The notes: generated by a model not told the origin, from the sequence alone. Counted from the stretch's first letter, positions 33,805 to 44,943 are shown. The stretch is 64,000 nucleotides of DNA from Megaustenia siamemsis (GCA_032433765.1 JAVIAB010000160.1:17417049-17481048); one strand, 5' to 3'. Numbers and translations are program-made.

Positions 33805-34905
33805 TCATATATATGGCCCTTTTCGTCTTGTCAGACGGTCTAGTGGAGGCTATTGTGTATTTTTTTGAGGTATTGTTTTTGCCGAACAGCTTCTCTCGTG
33901 GCTAACTCTACCAATGTTTGACAAACACACGCGGTCACATAATGAACAGGTCAGGCTCGCTGATCCACAGGTTTTACCATCCTTTTTCATGAGTCTCTTT
34001 TCTTCTAAGTCATGTCTTAGCACAGTCTCAAATGTTGTTATACCGTTCCTTATACATGCTCTCCATGATGTGCGATCACTTGCCAGATGTTGCCAGTCGT
34101 TTTCACAGATGGAGAAGTCTTTCAGTGATGATTTGCAGATATCTCTATATCGTAGTTTAGGTCTGCCGATTTGTCTTTTTCCGTGTTTTAGCTCACCATA
34201 TAGTATTTGCCTAGGAATGCGTTTTTCTTCCATCCGCTGGACATGCCCCAGCCATCTTAGCCTTCGACTTCTGAGCATCGACATGATTGTTAGGGTCTTA
34301 GCACGTTGCAGGACAGTTAAGTTGGTTATTATTATTTTGCGGAGACATCGCATGTGGAAGACATTTAGTCTTTTTTCCTGGTTTGAGTATGTTGTCCAGG
34401 TTTCGGATCCATATAGTAGTGTGCTAAGCACACATGTTTGATATATTAGGAGTTTAGTCTTTCGAGTTAGTTTCGTGTTGTTCCATGCCCTTTTTGTGAG
34501 TTTGCCGAAGGTCGTAGCTGCCTTACCAATTCGACAGTTTATTTCTTCATCAAGAGAGATGGTTTGCGTAACTGTGGATCCAAGATATGTAAATTTCTGT
34601 ACTGATTCTAGTGGGCAGTCTTTTAGAGTAATAAATAGAGGTTTGATGTCACCTTGATTTAGTATTACTGTCTTCTGAACATTAATTGACAGTGAAAAAA
34701 GGTCGCATGCTTTATCCAGGTTGTTGATCAGCGACTGTAGGGTGGCCTCACTATGAGCGACTAGGGCTGCATCGTCAGCAAATAAAAATTCTTTAAGTAG
34801 GGCAACATTTGTTTTGGTTTTTGCTCTTAGTCGATTATCATATAACACTTGGTTTATGTTAAGGTAATTGTGATCACACCTCCGCGTCATAATACCCAGC
34901 GCCAG
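33805..34905 (-). mobile_element. LINE family D, 346-codon open frame with CCHC finger
   Basis: The longest credible open frame in the left half (34890-33850, minus). In order it carries LFADDAALVAHSEATLQSL (end of the reverse transcriptase), FTYLGSTVTQT, LLYGSETWTTYSNQEKRLN, LRWLGHVQRMEEKRIPRQIL and GKRQIGRPKLRYRDICKSSL. A C-terminal Cys-x2-Cys-x12-His-x3-Cys cluster lies in the last 40 residues (near 33890-33950). It is intact over this length but 5'-truncated. A second copy lies in opposite orientation at 41380. Confidence 0.88.
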
Positions 34906-34984
34906 ATTTCATTATGGTGTCATTTTTGTTTCGGAGCTCTTGTGACTGCTGGTCATTCAAAGATCTTTTATAGAACAAGTAGAG

Positions 34985-35455
34985 ATGATGAAGCAAGCGC
35001 CAAGCTAAGGATATACTCGTGAACAGGCGCCAAGTTAGGAATATACTCGTAAACAAGCGCCAAACTAAGGATATACTCGTAAACAAGCGCCAAACTAAGG
35101 ATATACTCGTAAACAAGCGCCAAACTAAGGATATACTCGTAAACAAGCGCCAAACTAAGGATATACTCGTAAACAGGTGCAAAGTTAGGAATATACCCGT
35201 AAACAAGCGCCAAGATAAGGATATACTCGTAAACAAGCACCAAGCTTAGGATGTACTCATCAACAAGCGCCAAGCTAAGAATATACCCGTAAACAAGCGC
35301 CAAGCTAAGAATATACCTGTAAACAAGCACCAAACTAAGGATATACTCGTAAACAAGCACCAAGCTTAGGATGTACTCATCAACAAGCGCCAAGCTAAGA
35401 ATATACCCGTAAACAAGCGCCAAGGTAAGGATATACCCGCAAACAAGCACCTCAT
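34985..35455. repeat. 30-bp minisatellite, about 15.5 units
   Basis: The unit starts AACAAGCGCCAAACTAAGGA and continues TATACTCGTA. A variant with CTTAGGATGTACTCATC recurs 120 bases apart (about 35240 and 35360), so a four-unit block was duplicated. Minus-strand open frames across it are by-products. Confidence 0.95.
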
Positions 35456-35730
35456 TAAACAGCTCAGAGATATGAGTGTTGGGTAATGCAATTAAACAAA
35501 AGACACATACATTCATAAACAACTGTTTGAGGAATAAAATGAACATCATATTACATGACACGATCAGAAATAACATAATCTGGGGGAAAAAACCAAAACA
35601 GAAAAGGCTTTATTGAGTAGGGTCAAGGCCAAAGAAATGCACAAAATTACGAATCTGCAGTGAAGCTAATTGTGAGGCGAATTGATTATATTATACTATA
35701 TGGCTATATATAAATATATATATATATATA
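35456..35730. other. No gene recognised
   Basis: Unassigned spacer ending in a short (TA)n run. Confidence 0.4.
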
Positions 35731-35882
35731 AGTAAAGTACCCCCGTCGCGCCAAGTGGCATATAAGTAATATGGTGTTGGTGACCATAAATTTTACAGAC
35801 CTTCGGCACATGATTTTTGGGGTAATGAGGTCAGTATTACGCCCGTGCCGCTTTACTTTCTCAAACAAAATCCGGTACCCAT
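35731..35882 (-). mobile_element. SINE I, 3' fragment
   Basis: Read on the minus strand this matches the body of the SINE copies at 61965 and 62653: AGTAAAGCGGCACGGGCG, then ATTACCCCAAAAATCATGTG, then TATGGTCACCAACACCATAT, ending in GTACTTTACT. The tRNA-like head is absent. Confidence 0.8.
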
Positions 35883-35924
35883 ATACTATATTTATATATT
35901 TAATATTATTTTTTTTTAATTTAA

Positions 35925-36050
35925 AATACGTGTGTGTGTTGCATGTTTGTTCCTGCCGAAGGCCTCTTAAGCGGAAACGTCGTTCTGGATTGTATTGTCC
36001 TCTTGTTACATGAAGCTTTAACCATACCGTTTTATATCTTTTTTTTTTTT
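35925..36050 (+). other. Hammerhead-like element, decayed copy
   Basis: A TG-rich run is followed by GTTCCTGCCGAAGGCCTC, a degenerate stem partner and GAAACGTCGTTC, then ACATGAAGCTTTAACCATAC. The layout is as at 30290, with a C-to-T mismatch in the CTGA core. Confidence 0.5.
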
Positions 36051-36299
36051 TCCCTATATCCGTTTTTTTTTTTTTTATTTCTCCTATATTGAGTAACAGA
36101 TTATGAATAGAAAATGGAGGTGAACTGGACGCACATGAAGAAAATTTGATACAAGTAAAGCAAGACAAGCGTTAGCATGGAATCAACAGAGAAAAGGAAA
36201 GCAGGATAAGCCCAAGAGTATACATAGCAGATGTTCACAAGTACGAGAGACTATGTATGGCGTGCCTACCTCGTTAACTCTGTGTAAAGGGAATTCATT

Positions 36300-36815
36300 C
36301 ACTTTCAATGCATAGTTGCATTCAACTGGTTAGAGTCACAAGACTACACCCATGCCCGTATACTGAGTTATTCGATGGGCATGATAAAAAAAGTGGAGGG
36401 GGGCTCAGTACGCATACAATGGTTAGAGTCATTGCAGAAGTCAAAAATACGTACGGTCACCTTTTCCTATGTCCCTGGACATTCGAAAGTACGGGGAAAT
36501 GAAAGAACGAACAGGTTGGTTAGCTGCGCTGTCGTTGAGGACGGTCAACCAATCGATCGGGCGGACATCATCAATGAGATGTGGGAAGAGCACAGGACTT
36601 CAACCACCACAAATCCACGTTCACTCCTTCGGATGAAAAAGATGGGCACAGCCAGAAATGAGAAACTTCGTGGGCGTGTAAGAAGACTTATCAACCAACA
36701 TAGAACTGGAGTCGTCAGTCGCTGGACACTGAGGGAATTGCTGAGTAGGGGATCTGAGCACCTATGGACATGTTCGGAGTGCAATGATGATGACCCGCAA
36801 ATAACTCAATAACTC
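36300..36815 (+). pseudogene. RNase H domain remnant (family G), best copy
   Basis: The 145-codon plus-strand frame (36375-36812) retains IQWLESLQKS, then FSYVPGHSKVRGNERTNRL (the RNase H H...GNE motif, with the usual AD replaced by TN), and then VEDGQPIDRADII, NQHRTGVVSRWTLREL and WTCSECNDDDPQITQ with a terminal stop. The N-terminal catalytic residues are lost or frameshifted upstream. The altered aspartate position argues against activity. Confidence 0.72.
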
Positions 36816-37170
36816 AAAGGGAGATCAACTGGGAGCTGATGTTTCCATAAACATAGAGAACAATAAAACAACTGAGACGAGACCGTTTCTCAAACTGAGT
36901 GGCAGTATGTACCTGCACATCTGACCAGCTATATAATTCTTTATTGTTAATAATGTAGTCTGATGATTGATAGAAGAATAAGAGAAAGAAGCGGAATTGT
37001 AATCAATTTTAAAAAACTTTTTACTTGAACTACTAGACTGTATCTTCTGGGCATTGTATGATGAAAGTACGTACTGTAACGCCATTGTTGAATGTAAATG
37101 GGTGCTATAATTTTAATTTGATCTTTCACTACTTTATGTTTTATATAAGGTATCTCATAAGTAAAGGGCA
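36816..37170. other. No gene recognised
   Basis: Unassigned sequence between an RNase H remnant and the 42-bp array. Confidence 0.4.
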
Positions 37171-38160
37171 TTGCTATTTCAACTCACAACGGTGTTGTAT
37201 CCTACAGTACAATTACTACGCCAACTCACATCGGTGTTGTATCCTACATTACTGTTACTACTCCAACTCAAAACGGTGTTGTATCCTACATTAGTGTTGC
37301 TACTCCAACTCAAAACGGTGTTGTATCCAACATTACTGTTGTTACTCCAACTCATAACGATGTTGTATCCAACATTACTGTTGTTACTCCAACTCACATC
37401 GGTGTTGTATCCTACATTACTGTTATTACTCCAACTCACATCGGTGTTGTATCCTACATTACTGTTACTACTCCAACTCAAAACGGTGTTGTATCATAGA
37501 TTACTGTTGCTACTCCAACTCAAAACGGTGTTGTATCCTACATTACTGTTACTACTCAAACTCACAACGGTGTTGTATCCAACTGTACTGTTGATACTCA
37601 AACTCACAGCGGTGTTGTATCCTACAGTACTGTTGTTACTCAAACTCACAGCGGTGTTGTATCCTACAGTATTGTTGTTACTCAAACTCACAGCGGTGTT
37701 GTATCCTACATTACTGTTGTTACTCAAACTCACATCGGTGTTGTATCCTACAGTACTGTTGATACTCAAACTCACATCGGTGTTGTATCCTACAGTACTG
37801 TTGTTACTCAAACTCACAGCGGTGTTGTATCCTACAGTACTGTTGTTACTCAAACCCACATCGGTGTTGTATCCTACAGTACTGTTGTTACTCAAACCCA
37901 CATCGGTGTTGTATGCTACAGTACTGTTGTTACTCAAACCCACATCGGTGTTGTATCCTACAGTACTGTTGTTACTCAAACCCACATCGGTGTTGTATCC
38001 AACAGTACTGTTGTTACTCAAACCCACATCGGTGTTGTATCCTACAGTACTGTTGTTACTCAAACCCACATCGGTGTTGTATCCTACAGTACTGTTGTTA
38101 CTCCAACTCAAAACGATGTTGTATTATACAGTGCTGTTGTTACTCTACGTCATAGAATTG
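37171..38160. repeat. 42-bp minisatellite, about 22 units
   Basis: The unit reads CTCAAACTCACAGCGGTGTT and continues GTATCCTACAGTACTGTTGTTA. The length is 14 codons, so a 375-codon plus-strand frame and a 205-codon minus-strand frame run through it. Both strands open, low complexity and substitutions spread over all codon positions point to a non-coding array. Confidence 0.93.
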
Positions 38161-38189
38161 TTACGATTTGTATTCACAGTGGCGTTAAT

Positions 38190-39000
38190 TCTACAAATAG
38201 AGGTGTTGATAACTTCAACTCACAGAGGTGTAACTACTACATCTCATAGAGGTGTTGATAACTTCAACTCACAGAGGTGTAACTACTACAACTCATAGAG
38301 GTGTTGATAACTTCAACTCACAGAGGTGTAACTGCTACAACTCATAGAGGTGTTGATAACTTCAACTCACAGAGGTGTAACTGCTACAACTCATAGAGGT
38401 GTTGATAACTTCAACTCACAGAGGTGTAACTGCTACAACTCATAGAGGTGTTGATAACTTCAACTCACAGAGGTGTAACTGCTACAACTCATAGAGGTGT
38501 TGATAACTTCAACTCACAGAGGTGTAACTGCTACAACTCATAGAGGTGTTGATAACTTCAACTCACAGAGGTGTAACTGCTACAACTCATAGAGGTGTTG
38601 ATAACTTCAACTCACAGAGGTGTAACTACTTCAACTCATAGAGGTGTTGATAACTTCAACTCACAGAGGTGTAACTGCTACAACTCATAGAGGTGTTGAT
38701 AACTTCAACTCACAGAGGTGTAACTACTACAACTCATAGAGGTGTTGATAACTTCAACTCACAGAGGTGTAACTACTACAACTCATAGAGGTGTTGATAA
38801 CTTCAACTCACAGAGGTGTAACTACTACAACTCATAGAAGTGTTGATAACTTCAACTCACAGAGGTGTAACTACTACAACTCATAGAGGTGTTGATAACT
38901 TCAACTCACGGAGGTGCAATTACTACAACTCATAACTACAACTCATAGAGGTGTTGATAACTTCAACTCATGGAGGTGTAACTACTACAACTCATAGAGG
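38190..39000. repeat. 49-bp dimeric minisatellite, about 16 units
   Basis: Each unit joins a 25-base half (AGAGGTGTTGATAACTTC...) to a 24-base half (AGAGGTGTAACTGCTACAAC...). The halves are related to each other and to the neighbouring 42- and 24-bp arrays. Units are nearly identical, indicating recent homogenisation. Confidence 0.95.
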
Positions 39001-39039
39001 TGTTGTTAACTTCAAGTACGTAGGTGCAAGTACTCCAAA

Positions 39040-39480
39040 TCATAGAGGTGATACTACCAAAATTCACGGTGGTGTTACTACCACAAATCACGTTGGTGTT
39101 ACTACCACAAAACACGGTGGTATTACTACCACAAATCACTGTGGTGATACTACTACAAATCACGGTGGTATTACTACCACAAATCACTGTGGTGATACTA
39201 CTACAAATCACGGTGGTATTACTACCATAAATCACTGTGGTGATACTACTACAAATCACGGTGGTATTACTACCACAAATCACTGTGGTGATACTACTAC
39301 AAATCACGGTGGTATTACTACCACAAATCACGGTGGTATTACTACCACAAATCACGGTGGTATTACTACCACAAATCACGGTGGTATTACTACCACAAAT
39401 CACGTTGGTGTTACTACCACAAATCACGGTGGTATTACTACCACAAGTCACTGTGGTGTTACTTCTACAAATCACTTAGT
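39040..39480. repeat. 24-bp minisatellite, about 18 units
   Basis: The unit is AAATCACGGTGGTATTACTA plus CCAC, with an alternating CTGTGGTGATACTACTAC form that makes a 48-bp dimer over 39120-39310. The unit is eight codons long, so frames remain open on both strands. Confidence 0.95.
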
Positions 39481-39629
39481 TTTTAAAAATAGCTATTAGT
39501 ATATTTCACACCTGTGTCCCGCCATGTCGGCCAGCAATATTGATTTCAGTTCAGTCGGTGCCTGACCACGCTCCGGACCTCTGCGAAGATGTTTACTTTC
39601 TTTTTTTTCCCGAGTCTAGCATTTCATCA

Positions 39630-40165
39630 CTAAAAGAGGTGAGATGCAGAATGGCTCAGGCAAAAGCAGCTTTCAAAAAAATGAGGAAGATACTATGCAA
39701 TCCATTTTTGACAATAGAAACAAGAAGAAGAGTTCTTAAATGTTATGTAGGGTCAGTTTTAACATATGGATGTAAATCATGTACAATAGGACAATAAACA
39801 AGTAAATCACTGGAGTCTGTAGAAATGTGGTTTATAGAAGAAGGTTGAGAATACCGTGGACAGCTAAGAAGAGTAATGAAGATGTTCTGAAAGAGGTAAA
39901 AGCAAAAAGAGAGCTAATTTCCAAAATTAGGAAGAAACAATCATCATTTTTTGGTCATGTAATGAGAAGAGAACAACTGGAATATATTGTAACAACTGGG
40001 AAAATTGAGGGACGAAGAGATAGAGGAAAGCAAAGAGAAAAATACCAAACAGTTTAAGAGAATAGCTTGGCAGAAGGTCAACAACAGAAATGATAAATAA
40101 CTGTCGAGATCGAACATTGTGGGGAGACATGATTACCTACGCCAGCAGGCCGGGTACTTGATAAA
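39630..40165 (+). mobile_element. LINE family C 3' fragment
   Basis: Plus-strand frames carry MAQAKAAFKKMRKILCN, LTYGCKSCTIGQ, RRRLRIPWTAKKSNEDVLKE, FFGHVMRREQLEYIVTTGK and EGRRDRGKQREK, with one stop near 39795 and another near 40055. It ends near a (GATGAT)-like tail and is the least decayed family C copy here. Confidence 0.82.
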
Positions 40166-40214
40166 GATGATGATTTTATCATCATGTAGTTAGATCTCTG
40201 TGTATATCCCTATC

Positions 40215-40330
40215 TATATATTTGGGTTTTGTTTGTTTTTCCAGCTGAAGGCCTTTTTGGCCGAAACGTTGTTCAGCTTTTGTTTTGTTTCTCACCTACG
40301 TAAAGCTGTCACCATGCCACTTTTTCCCTT
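40215..40330 (+). other. Hammerhead-like element, decayed copy
   Basis: TTTTCCAGCTGAAGGCCT and GGCCGAAACGTTGTTC are followed by CTACGTAAAGCTGTCACCAT. The same layout as the copies at 2500, 25425, 30290 and 35925. Confidence 0.5.
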
Positions 40331-40389
40331 TTTTTAAATTTTTCATTATCGTCAACTTTACAGCAGCTTTGCATTTTTATGTCTCTTGA

Positions 40390-40620
40390 TGCCTTATCCC
40401 TACTCCAACTTTCCTCTTCTCATGATGTGTACGAAAAAAAATTGATTGTTTTTTTTTCTGATGTTTTTTTAAATGAAATCTCTCTCTTTTTTTGTGATGA
40501 TCTCTGAGAATTTCTTCGTTTTGTCTTCTGTTCAAGGAACTTTCAAAATTCTTCTGATAAATCGCATCTGTGTGGCCTTTAATCGTCTTTTAATTTCTTT
40601 TTGGAGCATATGCCACGGAC
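40390..40620 (-). mobile_element. LINE family B fragment
   Basis: The minus-strand reading matches internal parts of family B seen at 59780-59990: blocks around the Arg-Arg-Gly-Lys and Leu-Lys/Glu-Ala motifs, with many substitutions. No tail is present, so both ends are truncated. Confidence 0.6.
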
Positions 40621-40779
40621 AAGGTCTCTTGATCCATCACAATTTCTTGACATTTCCTCTACTTCTCTCTAGTCCAGGCCAGTCTTCGGGAGGGTTTTAA
40701 TCATCTTTATACACCATGGATTCATTGGCCTTCCCGATCGCTCTTTCCCTGTGAGTTCCACGACAAAGCCAATTATGTT

Positions 40780-41023
40780 ATCAATTCAGAGGAAGAGGTA
40801 TGTTTACAGCACTCGGAAAAATGACAAATAATCAACAAGAGAAAAAAATATGGACCAACTTCAGTTAGTGAAGTGGCAGAGTTCCTAAGCGTTTGGCTTT
40901 TCGTGGCAAGGCGCTGTGCCACTGAGTACGGGTTCGATCCTGCCTTGGTCCATATTTTTTTCTGTTGTTGATTATTTGTCATTTTTCCGAGTGCTGTAAA
41001 CATACCTCTTCCTCTGAATTGAT
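40780..41023. mobile_element. 79-bp foldback element with tRNA-like apex
   Basis: The arms at 40780-40858 and 40945-41023 are inverted copies with a single mismatch by eye. The 86-base apex has an A-box-like TTAGTGAAGTGG (40864) and a B box GGTTCGATCC (40931-40940). The innermost arm bases, GGACCAA and TTGGTCC, are exactly where a tRNA acceptor stem would be. The T stem is poorly paired, so this is not a working tRNA gene. No clear TSD. A one-armed relative is at 23530. Confidence 0.8.
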
Positions 41024-41379
41024 TCACTGATTATCGCCTCGGAAGTTTCCCTCTATAATAATATTCATTTATTATTATTTGTCTCCAATTATGTTATGTT
41101 GGCTGGTGGAAGGTTTTCTGTGTGTATGTATGTTCAATCCATCTCATGTTTTCTATTCATGAAAGCCCTTGAAAACTTAATCTTAAAAAATACAAACTGA
41201 TATAAATATACTTTCAAGGCCACAACGGGGTTGATGGTAATAAAAGCTGATAAGCTGACAGCGAGTGTGAGCGTGTTGCGGGGTTGCTAGACACATGATT
41301 AATAGACAAACTGTGGACCATTAACGATTTTATTGTGGATATCAGCACGGCTATCAGTGAGGTGTGGGACCCCAACAGT
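41024..41379. other. No gene recognised
   Basis: Unassigned sequence including TTATTA repeats near 41060. Confidence 0.4.
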
Positions 41380-41865
41380 CATGACGATACTCAGATGTCG
41401 AAGACTAAGATGGCTGGGACACGTCCAACGAATGAAAGAAAAACGCATCCCCAGGCAAATACTATGGAACTAACACACAGAAAAATACAAATCGGCAGAT
41501 CTAAACTACGATATAGAGATATCTGTAAATCATCTCTGAATGACTTCTCCATCTGTGAAAATGACTGGGAACATCTGGCAAGTAATCGTACATCATGGAG
41601 AGCATGTATACGGAACGGTATAAACATCATTTGAGACTGTACTAAGGCAAAACTTAGAAGAGAAAAGACTCATGAAAAAGGATGGAAAACCCTGTGGATC
41701 AGTGTGCCTGACTTGTTCATTCTGTGACCTTTGTGTTTGTCAAATACTGGTAGAATTAGCCACGAGAGGAGCTGTTCCACACAAAAAAAAAACCTAAAAA
41801 AAAAAAATACGCAATAGCCTCCACTAGACCGTCTAACAAGACGAAAAGAGCCATATTATCAGTGA
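41380..41865 (+). mobile_element. LINE family D, 3' fragment
   Basis: The plus strand encodes IQIGRSKLRYRDICKSSLND and the downstream region of family D, with a frameshift near 41630 before the CCHC region. It ends with the same ~40-base 3' block (ACTAGACCGTCTAACAAGAC) found at the end of the inverted copy at 33805. Confidence 0.82.
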
Positions 41866-42052
41866 AGATATCGTCAAGAGAATACGACAGTTTGGAATGC
41901 AGTGTTGAACATGCAAAAGCGGTAGTCTGCGAGCTAGATGTGTTGTGTGTGTGCACAATTGTTGCAGCCTATGGGTTTGTCTGTACACTTCATCATCTGC
42001 TGAAAGAGGCTGAGTGAGTGCCCATGTCATGTCAGGTGTGCTGTGATGTAAA

Positions 42053-42088
<36 letters not shown>
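42053..42088. repeat. (TC)n microsatellite
   Basis: A short TC dinucleotide run with one TTT interruption. Confidence 0.9.
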
Positions 42089-42089
42089 G

Positions 42090-42560
42090 CGATCAGGACT
42101 CAATCAGAGTAGGACTCCAGACTCTCGCACGAAGACAGCTGTCTGTTTAAACCTGTTAGATCCACTCCGATTGAATACCTGTTAAAACGTTGCACTGTGT
42201 TCTGCGCCTGTGGCCCAGTGCATCCGATTTCAGCCATCATTTTGTTCAGGTTTGCTTTCCTTAGCCTTTGATTGTCCCCAATCTTCCTGCAAGGCACCAG
42301 ATGATCTTTTCTGTAGGGGGATTCTGCCCTTAGATGGTCGGCCTTCCCAGGTTTACGAGCACCATCTGCCCGAGTCACTAGAGGTGACTAACACAGACAT
42401 GCGACTTGTAATATGAGGAAACTGCAACTAGGAACACTTTTCATGCACAGCTTCCAACTGTTCCCGCCGCCTATCCCCATATACCGGTAAGTCACGTCCT
42501 CTTGAAAATGATGATCGTCGTAGCACCTGATGATGTTAGGCCATCGTTGATGACTCCAAT
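42090..42560 (-). pseudogene. RNase H LINE 3' end joined to repeat H fragment
   Basis: The minus strand of 42090-42380 resembles the C-terminal and 3' untranslated part of the element at 20340-20500, including the ACTCCAGAC block and a CTGPQAQNTVQRF-like stretch. From 42390 to 42560 the sequence matches the extra part of repeat H at 9690-9860 in reverse. Heavily decayed. Confidence 0.5.
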
Positions 42561-43215
42561 TCCGAACATAGAGACACACAGTCAGTCGTCAAATTTTCCC
42601 CGTCGCACATCAAACAGCAGACCGTAAGATTTGCGTACAGCCAGTTTAGGGAACCATTACGATGATGTAGCACACACCAATGTCGCCGAACAAATAATCT
42701 CGATCCCTTTAGGTTTATGTCTGATTACTCAAGTGTAAGCAGCTTACGACGAATAAAACACGAAGCAAATTCCCCAAAGAGACAAATCTGCGGCTGACGA
42801 AGTAGTTTACATTAATGTGTAACATGGAAATAACATGCGTCAAAGAATTTCAACAACGGTTATGAACAGCACCAATGTGACGTAAAGCGCAGATCAAGTC
42901 TAGACGGTGGAAGGTCTCACTCACAACACTTGATTCGTCAAAAACAGACTGTTGTCGGCCTACGACCTCGCTTTAGTGACACAGATGTATCAAGCATATC
43001 ATCATTTTGACTTTAACGCAGAAAAATGCAACGAAGTTCCGAATTTAATCAGACCCTGGGTGCATTTCCTGCAGCGATCGAGAGGACGTGGACTATATCC
43101 GCCATCTTGATACGGAAACCTTGATGTAAACAATAAATATGTTTATGTAAAAGACGCAGGCATGTTTTAAACAATAAAAAACTGTAGCATTAATTCTGTA
43201 CAAAATTAAAGCCTG
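42561..43215. other. No gene recognised
   Basis: Unassigned. No open frame of note and no repeat shared within the window. Confidence 0.4.
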
Positions 43216-43220
43216 GAATG

Positions 43221-43690
43221 GTGTCTGTCGTGTTGCCAGTTTCTTCTCCTTCTTCCCTCCTTCTTCACTTGTCTTTCAGCGCTGAGGCAAGATATAGTTT
43301 GGGGACTGTTGCTCTTCTTTTGGCTTATGCTACTGTTATGTTTCCTGGTGTTTATGATATTTCATCTCTCCACCTTTTTCGTAATCGACTCCTGAGTCTG
43401 GTGTTCCCGTAACGTTCATTGAATACTCGTTGTGTTGCAGTGTGAACTGTTTGTTTTATCGTGTAACCAAACCATTGTATTTCTTATATCTTTATGTATT
43501 CAGTGGCGGGGATTATCTGTAGCTTTTTATCCCAGTTCCTCATTTCTGATCTGATCTCTCAGGCTGTTTCCTGTATTGCGTCTAACACATTTCATTTGGT
43601 AGTGGTTATTCTTAGTATTCTTGAAACCAGCGATCAGGTCTGGCATTGTTGTCAGTGAGTCTTTCAAACCACAATTTCCAGTTTGTCTTT
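43221..43690 (-). mobile_element. LINE family F, decayed 3' fragment
   Basis: Read on the minus strand it follows the family F layout, with a GAA-rich tail at the left (CTTCTCCTTCTTCCCTCC on plus) and then remnants of the RPRKRW and WFGHI blocks. No frame is open. Confidence 0.6.
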
Positions 43691-43854
43691 ATTCCTATGC
43701 AAATTAATACAAACTATACACTGGCAGAGATACAGTAATCGAGTCATTTAAAGAACATACGTTAGTAATTTAAAAAAAAAAAAAATAGAAATTAGCATCA
43801 GGATCTATCATCTCATCTTCACGCTTTTCTCAAAAAGAGAACGAAGGATCATCA

Positions 43855-44165
43855 TCATCATTATCATGTGCCACATCGGTTGGAGTAGGCGATCATGTCC
43901 TTCCACAATCTTCTATCCACAGCGTATCGCATCAGTTCTGTTGTTGACTGTTTGCCATGCCATGTCACCAAGCTATCTAGTATTTTCTTTCTTTGTCGTC
44001 CGCGATCTCTCTTTCTCATTTCTAATGACATAGATTTGTTGCATAAGATATTTTTCATTTTCTGAAATGCTATTTTGGCCTGAGCTATTCTGCTTTTTAT
44101 TTCTGTGGTGCATCTTGCATCTGATATTGTGCCCAAGTATTCGACGCGTTGAACTTGTTTCACAT
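43855..44165 (-). mobile_element. LINE family B with internal deletion
   Basis: The minus-strand frame joins VEYLGTISDARCTTEIKSRI and AKIAFQKMKNILCNKSMSLE directly to KRDRGRQRKKILDSLVTWH and DRRLWKDMIAYSNRCGT. The intervening ~250 bases present at 59740-60050 are missing. It has an (ATG)n tail. Confidence 0.8.
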
Positions 44166-44260
44166 TTGTTCTGAACGAAGAATAACTGATAGAAAAAGGG
44201 CGCTCTTCTCTTTCAGAAATAAAATAATGTATATACTGAATCTCTATGGCACCGATCATG

Positions 44261-44780
44261 TTGTAACCAAAATGGCGTCGTTGTCAGTGTAAACAGTTTT
44301 GTTCATGTCTCATGGTATTGCTAATTTTATAATGAAATTAATGTTTAAATCATTGTTGCCAGAAGAATTGTCATAAAATTAATACCCTGACGTACCTAAC
44401 TCACAAATTAGGTTTATTACAAATGAAAGATAATCAGCGTAAACTACAAATATAAATCTAGTCAAGTCAAGTTAAGTAGTTAACAATCAATGCGTAGTAA
44501 CACTTAGTTAACAGTTAAGCAGAGTGAGAGTAGTAGTTAGTAGAGTTTTAAGTTAAGTCTACTCAAGTCTACTGCTACAGTTTTAACTGTCACAAATGAC
44601 AACTCAATATTCAACACAGTCAACTTGAGTAACAGTCGTTTTGAGTTGACAACATTTCTAATCTAAATTGATCACGATGATCAATAATTAATTATCATCA
44701 CAAAAATAAATCATTAAATGGATCGGATCGGGATATGATCGATCTGGTATTTGACAGTCATATATTTTTAATGTTTTTAA
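44261..44780. other. No gene recognised
   Basis: AT-rich, with short imperfect AGTCAAGT/AGTTAAGT repeats near 44460-44580. Confidence 0.4.
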
Positions 44781-44943
44781 TTAGCAAAGAGAAAAGATAC
44801 CAGATGGGCTTACGAGAAATCGAGAATGGCTTGGGAGAAGGTGAACAACAGAAATGAATGATAAATAACTGTTACTGTTGAGATCGAAAGTTGTGGAGAG
44901 ATAATCACCTGCACCAGCAGGCCCAGTACTTGATAATGATGAT
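44781..44943 (+). mobile_element. LINE family C, short 3' fragment
   Basis: About 160 bases of the family C C-terminus, including a diverged CGAGATCG-type Arg-Asp-Arg block, end in a TGATAATGATGAT tail. Confidence 0.7.

Noticed and set aside
31882..35455. 30-bp direct repeats resembling a CRISPR array
   Set aside because: Repeats are head-to-tail without unique spacers, there are no cas genes, and the DNA is eukaryotic.
40859..40944. A functional tRNA gene
   Set aside because: A and B boxes and an acceptor-like stem are present, but the T stem does not pair and the sequence lies inside foldback arms.
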